From Saprospiraceae bacterium (GTDB lineage Bacteria > Bacteroidota > Bacteroidia > Chitinophagales > Saprospiraceae), in assembly GCA_016714085.1 (NCBI GenBank), contig JADJNW010000004.1:682001-746000 (forward strand): DNA of 64,000 nt. The letters run 5' to 3'. Positions within the stretch are counted from its first letter, which is position 1. Each line of letters begins with the position of its first letter. The notes under the pieces were generated by a model, which was not told the origin of the DNA, did no database searches, and saw only the letters and a program-made list of their open reading frames with translations. Below are positions 46,596 to 54,417 of this stretch, piece after piece. The translations under genes and the position numbers were made by a program.

Positions 46596-46832
46596 ATGGA
46601 CTTAGTAATTCCAGAGCGCGTATTGGAACAGGCGCATATCAAGGCGGAAGATTTGCGTGTAGATATTGCGGTGTATTTGTACGACAAAGGCAGACTTACG
46701 ATGGGGCAAGCGCGTAAGCTTGCGGGGCTTGACCAGTTGAGTTTTCAAAAAGAACTGGCAGAGCGCGATGTATATATTCGCTACACGATTGAAGATTTGC
46801 ACACGGATTTGAAAAACCTGGAATCGCTTTAG
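46596..46832 (+). CDS. UPF0175-family antitoxin
   Basis: 78 residues from ATG 46596 (MDLVIPERVLEQA), which follows a purine-rich AAAAAGAAAG stretch. A TTG at 46548 lies in the -7 promoter element and is rejected. UPF0175 features are IPERVLEQAHIKAEDLRVDIAVYLYDKGRLTMGQARKLAGLDQLSFQKEL, an HTH-like helical array used to bind DNA and the toxin. The ending DLKNLESL precedes the DUF3368 start by only three bases. UPF0175/DUF3368 pairs are recognised type II toxin-antitoxin candidates. Confidence 0.93.
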   Translation: MDLVIPERVLEQAHIKAEDLRVDIAVYLYDKGRLTMGQARKLAGLDQLSFQKELAERDVYIRYTIEDLHTDLKNLESL

Positions 46833-46835
46833 TAA

Positions 46836-47315
46836 ATGGTGATTGTAAGTGATACTTCTGCTATTACTAACTTAATTCAGTTAGATAAGCTGGATTTGTT
46901 GCATGATTTATTCGGAGAAGTGTTTCTTGCCGTTTCTGTGCAGCGAGAATTGTATCAACTTCCTATTCAAAAAACAATCTTAGAGTCCTGTGAATGGATC
47001 AAAGTAGAGGCAGTTCAAAACCGATCTTTACTGCAAAAACTGTTAATTGAATTAGATGAAGGCGAAGCGGAATCCATTGTCTTGGCTATTGAAAAACATG
47101 CGGATTATTTGATTATCGATGAAAGCGAAGGCAGAAGAATAGCGCAGGAATTGGATCTAAAAATTACAGGTTTACTAGGTGTATTAGTTCGTGGAAAAGA
47201 AAAAGGTTTGATCGCAGAGTTGCGTCCAATTATGGAAGAACTGGTGTTACAAATGAAATTCCGTATTCACCCCAAATTATTCGAAGAAATTCTCAAACAA
47301 GTCGGTGAACTGTAA
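46836..47315 (+). CDS. DUF3368 PIN-like toxin
   Basis: 159 residues of the DUF3368 branch of PIN nucleases. SDTSAITNLIQLDKL holds the first Asp, AVSVQRELYQ the conserved Glu region, and LDEGEAESIVLAIE the middle acidic cluster. LIIDESEGRRIAQELDLKITGLLGVLVRGKEKGLI is the family signature, and the C-terminal helices end LFEEILKQVGEL. Expected to be an endoribonuclease neutralised by the UPF0175 protein. It ends 85 bp from the convergent oxidoreductase gene. Confidence 0.93.
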   Translation: MVIVSDTSAITNLIQLDKLDLLHDLFGEVFLAVSVQRELYQLPIQKTILESCEWIKVEAVQNRSLLQKLLIELDEGEAESIVLAIEKHADYLIIDESEGRRIAQELDLKITGLLGVLVRGKEKGLIAELRPIMEELVLQMKFRIHPKLFEEILKQVGEL

Positions 47316-47399
47316 GTATTTCAACAACAAACAATGCCAAGCCTCCCGACCTGGCATCATCTGCCTCCGTAATTCTAACTTCGTACTTCCAACTTCCCC

Positions 47400-48817
47400 T
47401 TACATCCTTTTCACACTCGGCTTCAAGTCCGTCAAATCTGCAATTTTCACTGGCTTGCCGCTTTCAATGCTATTGCGGGCGGCAATTCCAATGAGTATAG
47501 ACATAGCGCCGTCGCGGGTACCGGCAGCGTGGCGGAGTGGGTCGGGTGCTTCGGGGTTGCGGAAGATGCGGTCTTGCAATATTTTGTCGCCGCCGCCGTG
47601 TCCGCTGCGCACTTGTGGTATTTTGATGGATTCGTAAGTGCCGAAGTTGTCCATTGCGATGATTTCGTCGTAGGCATCGACTTTTTCTTCCTGCTTCTGC
47701 GACATCTCCTGGGCGTGGCGCTCGGCTTGACTCATAGCATCGTATTTGCCTTGCTGGAATGGAATGCCTTCCCAGGAATCGAGGCGGCCTTTCATGCCGT
47801 TGAAGGCGATACGCCAACCTTCATAGGGCGAGTACGTGGTGAGCGAGTAGCTGACTTGCACATCATTCGCATAGCGAATTTGCACCGCCATTTTATCGTA
47901 GATATCAATGTTTTCACGCCACACGCAGCCGTCGCGGAGGTAGCCGTCGTGTTGTTCATTGTCGGCGTACAATGCCATGAGATGCTTGTCTTTGGTCATG
48001 TCCCAGTAGAATTTGCAATTGCTTTTGTGCGGACAAGGGCGACAGTGGGTGTGCCGGAAGGAATTATTCTTGCCGTAATGCTCCAATTTGCCATAAGCGA
48101 ATACTTCGACAGGGTCTGAGTCGATCCACCAGTTGAGCAAATCGAAATGGTGTGTGGCTTTGTGGACGAGGAGCGTACCACCTTTGTCTTTGAAAGCGTG
48201 CCAGCGGCGGAAGTAATCGGCACCGTGATAGGTATTGAGATACCAATGGAAATCGACGGAAGTAATTTTCCCGACGCGCTCTTGCGCCAACAATTCCTTG
48301 AGCTTTGTGAATTGCAAGCCGTAGCGATAGTTGAATCCGACGATGACTTTTCTTCCTGCTTTGCGCTCTGCGTCTAATATTTTCTGACATTTTACTTCGT
48401 CGGTGGTAAGTGGCTTCTCGGTGATGACGTCCACGCCCATTTCGAGGGCTTTCACGATAAATTGGTCGTGGGTTGCGTCTACGGTGGTGACGATTACCAC
48501 GTCAGGTTTGACGGTTTTCATCATTTGATCGAAGTCGGTAAAGGTTGGGCAATTCGCGCCGATGAATTTTTTGCCATATTCGACCCGACCCGGATTGATG
48601 TCGCATAAACCGACAAACTCTACTACGTCGCTATAATTTTCTAGCACTGTTTTACCCCAAAGCCGGTTCCGCGAATGCCTGTGCCGACCATCGCCAAGCG
48701 TTTTTTTGCAAATGGAGCTTGTAATACAGAAGCGTTGAGCGGGTTGGAGAGTAAAGTGCCGGCGGCAGCCATGCCTGAAGTGGCAATAAACGTTCGGCGG
48801 TCGATCGTTTGTTTCAT
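47400..48817 (-). CDS. Gfo/Idh/MocA-family oxidoreductase with Tat signal, frameshifted
   Basis: About 472 residues. The ATG at 48817 gives a twin-arginine signal (DRRTFIATSGMAAAGTLL) and then the Rossmann start LAMVGTGIRGTG. A missing base near 48655-48663 breaks the frame before WGKTVLENYSDVVEFVGLCDINPGR. Then come DVVIVTTVDATHD, DVITEKPLTTDE (the EKP catalytic motif), GFNYRYG and VHKATHHFDLLNWW. The family oxidises sugars or related polyols with NAD(P); a periplasmic Tat-exported branch with a tightly held cofactor is well known. Its last about 90 codon-bases and downstream array are duplicated at 46407-46524. Confidence 0.88.
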
Positions 48818-48985
48818 GATATGGAAGTTTAAGTGTCATTGGAATGTATTCCCTGCGCTGGAACGTGTTCAGCGGCTATGGATTTCCAAAGATAAAGATT
48901 AGGCATATGATTTTATAATCCAATAGAATATGTAATAACTGGAAGGAATGAATGCAGACCGCTGGTTTGAGATAAAGCTTATTTT

Positions 48986-49003
48986 AAACACATAGGCACA
49001 TAG
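48986..49003. repeat. Left 18-bp inverted repeat flanking the GxxExxY gene
   Basis: AAACACATAGGCACATAG is exactly complementary to 49492-49509. It consists of the 8-nt word ACATAGGC/ACACATAG repeated twice. Confidence 0.9.
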
Positions 49004-49009
49004 GTATTT

Positions 49010-49426
49010 TTAGTAAGGCGGAGCCTGTGCATATAATTCGGTTACCATGGTCTTCTGGCCTTCTCGGAAGATATTTTTACAATTAAAGTTTATCAATATT
49101 CCTTTTGGCTTGTCAAGCAGTCGTAGATAGGTTAGTAGTTGTGCCTCAAACACCGGATGCATCTGCTCTACCGCTTTCACCTCTATGACAATTAAATCAT
49201 CAACCAACAAATCACATTTGAGGGTTGTGTCTAATATTACTCCCTTGTAATGAACTGGAACATCCTGCTGTTGTTGCACATGAAATCCCTGTAATTCTAA
49301 CTCATGTTTCAAGCAACGATCATAGACTTTTTCTAACAAGCCTGGTCCCAAAGTACGATGTACTTCAATGGCGCAACCAACAATTTTAAAGGTGAGATCA
49401 TCAAGGTATCTTTTAGTGATTTCCAT
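49010..49426 (-). CDS. GxxExxY-family protein (PD-(D/E)xK nuclease-like)
   Basis: 138 residues. The name-giving motif GLLEKVY (in TLGPGLLEKVYDRCLKHEL) lies at about 29-35. A nuclease-like core CDLLVDDLIVIEVKAVEQ (D-x-n-E-x-K) occupies about 90-107, and a conserved YLRLLDKPKGILINFN follows. The family resembles archaeal Holliday-junction resolvase-type and restriction nucleases; its biological role is unknown. It is a compact single-gene unit bracketed by perfect 18-bp inverted repeats (48986-49003 and 49492-49509), suggesting that it moves, or moved, as a cassette. Confidence 0.93.
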   Translation of the reverse strand: MEITKRYLDDLTFKIVGCAIEVHRTLGPGLLEKVYDRCLKHELELQGFHVQQQQDVPVHYKGVILDTTLKCDLLVDDLIVIEVKAVEQMHPVFEAQLLTYLRLLDKPKGILINFNCKNIFREGQKTMVTELYAQAPPY

Positions 49427-49491
49427 ATTTCAAGTTTTTTCTTTCTTTGACTATGACTTGTGAAAAAAGTCACAACTCAAAAAGCAAAACT

Positions 49492-49509
49492 CTATGTGCC
49501 TATGTGTTT
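49492..49509. repeat. Right 18-bp inverted repeat flanking the GxxExxY gene
   Basis: CTATGTGCCTATGTGTTT, the exact complement of 48986-49003; the repeats enclose 488 bp. A further short imperfect palindrome (ACTTGTGAAAAAAGTCACAA, about 49457-49476) lies inside. Confidence 0.9.
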
Positions 49510-49515
49510 GATAAA

Positions 49516-50750
49516 TTATTTTGCAATAAGTGGCAATGACACATAAAAACGACTGCCATTATTGACTTCGCTTTCCAATTTGATGAAGCCTCCGTGGCGC
49601 TCGACTACGCGCTTAACATAAGCCAAACCTAAGCCGAAGCCTTTTTGATTGTGGATATTGCCGTGCACCCCGCGGCGGAATTTTTCAAAAACCAGGCGTT
49701 TCTGATGGTCGCAAATGCCGATGCCATTGTCAACAAAACTCAGGAAAGCATAATGCTGATTTTGCTCGATCTTGATGGTGATATCGGGTGCGTGTTCGCA
49801 GTATTTCAAGGCATTATCGATCAAATTGCGAATGGAATTACTTAGATGTAAGCGATCGCCCTGAATATTTAATTGCTTGATACCATTTGCTTCAAAACGG
49901 ATGATCCCGTTTTTTTCGCTTGCCTGCATTTTCATATTGGCTACCACTTCTTGTACAAGTGATTGTAATTCAATGTTTTCTAACTCCAGTTGATACTCAC
50001 CTTTTTCCAGTTTTGCGATGTGCAGCATTCGTTCTACTTGCTCCAGGAGGCGCTTGTTCTCGGTTTGTAAAATCTCCAGATACTTACCTTCTGATACTTC
50101 GGATTGTCGTTTTTAAATAAGTTAATTGCCAATTGCATATTGGTCAAAGGGGTGCGGAACTCATGCGCCATATTATTAAAAAACTCTACACTTAATTCAT
50201 TCAGTTGCTTTTGCCTAAGAAATTTCATGAGCGTCATGAGCAACATTGAACTAATAAAAAGTAAAATAAAAATGGAAGTGCCGGTCATAAAACCCATTTG
50301 CTGGATAATGTATTGCTCTTTATCCGAAAAGCTGACGTGAACTGCTTGATTATCAACGGAAAGCGGTGTATCGGCGGCGCAATAAGTAGTCGGCATCAAT
50401 TCTGTGAGGCTGTTATTGACGATGTCAAATTTAAAATCCAGATTAATATCATAACGCGCCAGGGATGTTGCTAACGCTGTGTGCATTTCTGTTTCAGAAT
50501 GATCAGCGCTGAGGCAACTGGCGAAGCAGTTTTCCCGTGTTTTTGTGCAAGATGCTTCCGAGATGGTGCCTGAACTTTGCGGCATTTCAAGCGATTCTAC
50601 TGCGCTGCAAATCGCCATCGTTACTTTCTGGTCGAATTGCTCTTCGATCAGCTTTCGGGAATGCCGAAGCCAGTTGACCTGAAACAGGATTAAGAGAATC
50701 AGCGCCAGACAAGACGCGCCAACCAGCCACACTGTTTTATTAATATTCAT
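49516..50750 (-). CDS. Membrane sensor histidine kinase, frameshifted
   Basis: About 411 residues from ATG 50750 (MNINKTVWLVGASCLALILLILFQ, first membrane helix). A periplasmic sensor of about 160 residues follows, with a cysteine-rich part (SEASCTKTRENCFASCLS) and a second helix ILLFISSMLLMTLM. The HisKA box is FFNNMAHEFRTPLTNMQLAI (phospho-His). One base is missing near 50097; restoring it continues VSEGKYLEILQTENKRLLEQVERMLHIAKLEKGEY. The HATPase domain has the N box LRNLIDNALKY-type, VDNGIGI (G1) and KGFGLGLAYV (G2). No response regulator is adjacent. The gene is divergent from a Cys-rich secreted protein at 50941. Confidence 0.87.
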
Positions 50751-50940
50751 TGTCAAACACTTATCGTGAAAATTAACTACAAAAAAAGCGAAAATCCGGC
50801 GCTCTTGCCAGCCTTTAACAAGTAAATAACAAGTGCCTAACAAGCATTTCACAGCATTAACAAGTGCTTAGACTCATCTTTGCAGCGATACTTTACTCGC
50901 TAACTCGGCGATTCCGGTGAATTTTAAAAACTCATTTTCC

Positions 50941-51330
50941 ATGAAATCTTTGATTTTATCCTTGGGGTACTCTTTTTTATTGGTGGTAAGCGCAGAATTT
51001 GCTTCTGCACAAACGGCAAGCTTGTAAACCAGAAGATTGTGCAAAAGTATGCACGCCTGGTCCAAACTGTAATCCTGGGATTGCGCTAAAATCTGTGCGG
51101 ATAAGCCTAATTGTAAGCCGGAAAATTGCGCTACAACCTCCGAAAAAACTGCCAATGCAACTTCTACTACCAGCGGTGTGGCTGCTGCTATTGCAATTTT
51201 GGTAAACAACAAAAACGGCAATACCAAAACTTCTTGCTGTTCAAAAGCAGCGAGCGTTCAGGAGGCTTCCTGTGCATCTACTGCCTCCACGAAGATTGCG
51301 GCTGTTCAAAAGGAAGCGAAAATTAATTAA
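50941..51330 (+). CDS. Small Cys-rich secreted repeat protein, two compensating frameshifts
   Basis: About 130 residues, not visible as one frame. The ATG at 50941 starts a signal peptide (SLILSLGYSFLLVVSAEFASAQ). An extra T near 51022 and a missing A near 51077 hide the middle. Corrected, it reads as repeats of the type CKPEDCAKVCTPGPNC, NPEDCAKICADKPNC and CKPENCA, then a Thr/Ser/Ala-rich tail with SCCSKAASVQ and SCAST. Start and end are in the same frame, and the second correction makes the repeat units match each other, which supports the reconstruction. Regular cysteine pairs suggest metal binding or disulfide packing; function unknown. The neighbouring divergent kinase also has a Cys-rich sensor. 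Confidence 0.7.
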
Positions 51331-51404
51331 TTTTGAAAATTACATCATTAGGGCTTTGCTTTTAGTAGGCCCTGTTTTTTTATTATAAATATAATATTGA
51401 CTAA

Positions 51405-51809
51405 ATGAAAAGCTATTATCTTATAATGATTCTATTTGTAATGATTGCTTGCGCAAATCAAAAAAATATGATACAAACTTCATCCGGATTAAAATATCAG
51501 ATTCTCAAAAAAGGTAACGGCCCAAGAACTCAAGCAGGGCAAGCGGTTTTAATTTATGAAACAACGACATATCTTGATGGTACAATATTATATTCAAATG
51601 AAAATACGAATAATCCAGTGAAAGTGCTGATCGGCGGGAATCAAGCTACAGCTGCTGTGGATGAAGGCTTGAGAGGAATGCGCGTCGGGGAAGTACGAAA
51701 ATTAATTGCACCACCTTATTTAGTAAAAAGAAAAGAATATCCTGATAATGTATCACCCGATTCTACTTTGGTAATTAAAGTTATATTACATGAAATTTTA
51801 CAAAAATAA
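51405..51809 (+). CDS. FKBP-type peptidyl-prolyl isomerase lipoprotein
   Basis: 134 residues with a lipobox (FVMIACANQ, Cys at about 16). The FKBP domain has SGLKYQILKKGNGPRTQAGQAVLIYETTTYLDG, IGGNQATAAVDEGLRGMRVGEVRKLIAPPYL and the C-terminal strand STLVIKVILHEI. It would catalyse proline isomerisation of envelope proteins. It is shorter than the dimerising FkpA type; no extra N-terminal helical domain. A strong terminator follows. Confidence 0.92.
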   Translation: MKSYYLIMILFVMIACANQKNMIQTSSGLKYQILKKGNGPRTQAGQAVLIYETTTYLDGTILYSNENTNNPVKVLIGGNQATAAVDEGLRGMRVGEVRKLIAPPYLVKRKEYPDNVSPDSTLVIKVILHEILQK

Positions 51810-51841
51810 TAAAATCGAAGAGCGTTATTTTATTTATGATG

Positions 51842-51880
51842 AAACCTGTAAGGCTTTTTAAAAACCTTACAGGTTTTCTT
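51842..51880. terminator. Bidirectional terminator between FKBP and permease genes
   Basis: AAACCTGTAAGG (51842-51853) and CCTTACAGGTTT (51865-51876) form a perfect 12-bp stem with a T-rich tail on the plus side, between two convergent genes. Confidence 0.92.
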
Positions 51881-51887
51881 TAGAAAA

Positions 51888-54296
51888 TTATTCATACCGC
51901 AAGGATTCCACCGGATTGGTTCTTGCACTTCGCAACGTATGATAACTCACTGTTCCTAAAGCTATTATAAAAGCTATAATTCCACCAATTAAAAACACCA
52001 AAGGATTAATATCGATTCGATAAGCGAAATTTTCCAGCCATTGTTGCATCACCCAATACGTCAGCGGACTAAATATAACAAAGGCTATTATAATTAACAC
52101 CATAAAGTTTTTAGATAATTGCATCATAATTTGCCCAACCGAAGCGCCCAAAATCTTGCGAATACCGATTTCTTTTACTTTCTTTTCTGTAATAATAGCA
52201 GACAAACCAAACAGCCCCATGCACGCAATAAAAATTGCCAGGATTGCCATGATCGTCACCACGGATTCCATCTGCTGATCGGAACGATATAATTCTGCAA
52301 AATGCTCATCCAGAAACGAGTATTGAAAAGGCCAATCAGGCACCAAATTATTCCAAATGCGCTCTATATCACCAATCGCTGCTTCTATATTATTACCATT
52401 AATTTTGACGGATAATTCTTCATAACCCCAGTCGGGATGCACCACCATCGCTAAAGTATTAATATCATAATGTAAAGAATTAAAATTAAAATCTTCCACC
52501 ACACCGATGATCGTGCCGAGCGAATCGTCGGGATACCAGGAGTGCCCGGCCGCAACGCCGACGGGGCTTTCCATATTCATTTCTTTAGCAAACGATTCAT
52601 TAATCACAAATGCATAACCATTATCGGTGCTATAATCTTTTGAAAAACCGCGACCATCTTTTAATTTTATATCATAAACATCCAAATAATCATAATCCAC
52701 ATTTACATTACTTGGCGTTAATCCTTGTATCGTATCCGTTTTTAATTTAAAACCCCACTGATGAAAATTATTGCCCAGGCGCTGTCCCGCTGCCGTCACG
52801 CCTTTCACGTTACTGCTTTTAAGCAATTCTGTTTTAAGCGTTTCAAATTTTTCATTTGCAGTTTGATTCATATTTACTAATAAAATATGATCTTTATTTA
52901 GTCCAATATCTTTATTTTGCATATAATAAAGCTGCTGTACCACCACCAGCGTACTTACAATCATTGCAATTGCCAGCCCAAATTGTAATATTACCAGCGA
53001 ACTACTAAATACGGATTTCTGGCCTTTTACATCGCCACCTTTCAAAACTGTAATTGCATCATAAGAAGCTAAATAAAATGAAGGATAAACGCCCGCCAGG
53101 AAACCCAGTAAAACCGTGAGTCCGAATGCGCCCAACAACAAACCAGGATGCTCCAGGAAATAAAACATGGATAATTGTCTGCCAATCAATTCATTAAGAA
53201 AAGGTGTAAATATTAAATTAATTATAATTGCAACTGCAAAAGCGAAAACGCCCAGCAGCACCGATTCAAAAGCAAATTGTGTAAATAACTGCGATTTGGA
53301 AACGCCAACGGATTTCTTCACGCCCACTTCTTTCCAGCGATGCGAAGCGCGCGCCGTTATTAAGTTCATAAAATTAACCGAAGCGATTAATAAAATAAAA
53401 ATACCTACTAAAGCAAAAACATTTAAATAACTGCCATTAAATTTTCTATAATTTTGATAATCATGTTCAATATTCATCGATGTCAAATGCACATCTGGCA
53501 AGCGTTGGAAATAAATTTTATAAAAATCATTTACATTCCTGGGGTCATCTTGACTTGGCGGCATATAGCGCGTCAGGAATTCCGGCATTTTCGCTTCAAA
53601 CGCTTTGATATTAATATTTTGATCAAAAAGTAAATAAGTGACTAAAAAATTGCCGCCAAAACGATTATTAAAATCAGGATTTTGGCTGGTAACCGTTGCA
53701 ATGGAAAGCAGTACTTCAAATTGTAAATGAGAATTTTCGGGTATATTTTTTATTACACCTGTAATTTTATAAAGATCGGGACCCCATTTTAATGATTGAC
53801 CGATTGGATTTTGATCACCAAAGAATTTTTTAGCAATATCCTCATTAATTACAATCGAAAAAGGCTCGTCGAGAGCGGTTGTGCGATCTCCGCCAAGCAT
53901 TGGAAAATCGAACATTTCCAGGAAAGTACTATCCACCGACACCGTTTTTTCTACCAGCAGACGGTTCTCTCCCTTCTCAAAAAGCTGCTTGCCGCGCCCC
54001 CAAAAACGCGTAAAGCTTTGTATTTCAGGATAATCCTTGGCTATATTCGGCCCCATGCCGGGCATTGATAATGCTACATTTTGCGTGTTCGTACCAGGAA
54101 AACTCTGCACTTCATCCAGCCGATAAATTTGATTTTTCTTGCTGTGAAAAGCGTCAAAACTCTTCTCTTCCTGGATAAATAAATAAATCAACAAACAAGC
54201 GGCAATGCCAAGCGCCAAACTAAAAATATTAATAAAAGACATGAGCTTTTGCTTGCGCGTATTGCGCAGGGCGAATTTCAGGTAGTTCCAGAGCAT
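51888..54296 (-). CDS. ABC transporter permease, FtsX/MacB type
   Basis: 802 residues with the duplicated MacB_PCD-FtsX plan seen in Bacteroidota. Helix 1 is SFINIFSLALGIAACLLIYLF, followed by a periplasmic core domain (about 45-270) with YRLDEVQSFPG. FtsX helices come next (NFMNLITARASHRWKEVGVKKSVG, LLGAFGLTVLLGFLAGVYPSFYLA). Then a second helix (VILQFGLAIAMIVST), a second core domain, and final FtsX helices (EIGIRKILGASVGQIM, GTVSYHTLRSARTNPVESLRYE) follow. Such proteins are often macrolide-export-like or mechanotransmission permeases rather than true transporters. No ATPase gene is adjacent. Complete. Confidence 0.93.
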   Translation of the reverse strand: MLWNYLKFALRNTRKQKLMSFINIFSLALGIAACLLIYLFIQEEKSFDAFHSKKNQIYRLDEVQSFPGTNTQNVALSMPGMGPNIAKDYPEIQSFTRFWGRGKQLFEKGENRLLVEKTVSVDSTFLEMFDFPMLGGDRTTALDEPFSIVINEDIAKKFFGDQNPIGQSLKWGPDLYKITGVIKNIPENSHLQFEVLLSIATVTSQNPDFNNRFGGNFLVTYLLFDQNINIKAFEAKMPEFLTRYMPPSQDDPRNVNDFYKIYFQRLPDVHLTSMNIEHDYQNYRKFNGSYLNVFALVGIFILLIASVNFMNLITARASHRWKEVGVKKSVGVSKSQLFTQFAFESVLLGVFAFAVAIIINLIFTPFLNELIGRQLSMFYFLEHPGLLLGAFGLTVLLGFLAGVYPSFYLASYDAITVLKGGDVKGQKSVFSSSLVILQFGLAIAMIVSTLVVVQQLYYMQNKDIGLNKDHILLVNMNQTANEKFETLKTELLKSSNVKGVTAAGQRLGNNFHQWGFKLKTDTIQGLTPSNVNVDYDYLDVYDIKLKDGRGFSKDYSTDNGYAFVINESFAKEMNMESPVGVAAGHSWYPDDSLGTIIGVVEDFNFNSLHYDINTLAMVVHPDWGYEELSVKINGNNIEAAIGDIERIWNNLVPDWPFQYSFLDEHFAELYRSDQQMESVVTIMAILAIFIACMGLFGLSAIITEKKVKEIGIRKILGASVGQIMMQLSKNFMVLIIIAFVIFSPLTYWVMQQWLENFAYRIDINPLVFLIGGIIAFIIALGTVSYHTLRSARTNPVESLRYE

Positions 54297-54392
54297 TTTA
54301 GGTAGTTTTATTCTATAAATAGACTTTTACTAATCGAAATGGTTACATAGAAAGAGTGTTTTTGCAAGTTATAGTTGCAAAATAAAAAATTT

Positions 54393-54400
54393 TACCTTTG
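54393..54400 (+). promoter_or_regulatory. -7 promoter element of ftcD
   Basis: TACCTTTG matches TAnnTTTG, 18 bp before ATG 54418. A GTTG at 54374 may serve as -33. The predicted leader is only about 10 nt. Confidence 0.55.
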
Positions 54401-54417
54401 TCCGCAAACCTTAATCA

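Noticed and set aside
47400..47820. Additional ORFs in other frames of the Gfo/Idh gene
   Set aside because: Several long frames overlap the conserved oxidoreductase; they arise from its high local GC content and have no independent support.
50874..51227. Minus-strand ORF in the Cys-rich protein region
   Set aside because: The plus strand gives a signal peptide and regular Cys repeats after two small corrections; the minus frame has no recognisable feature.
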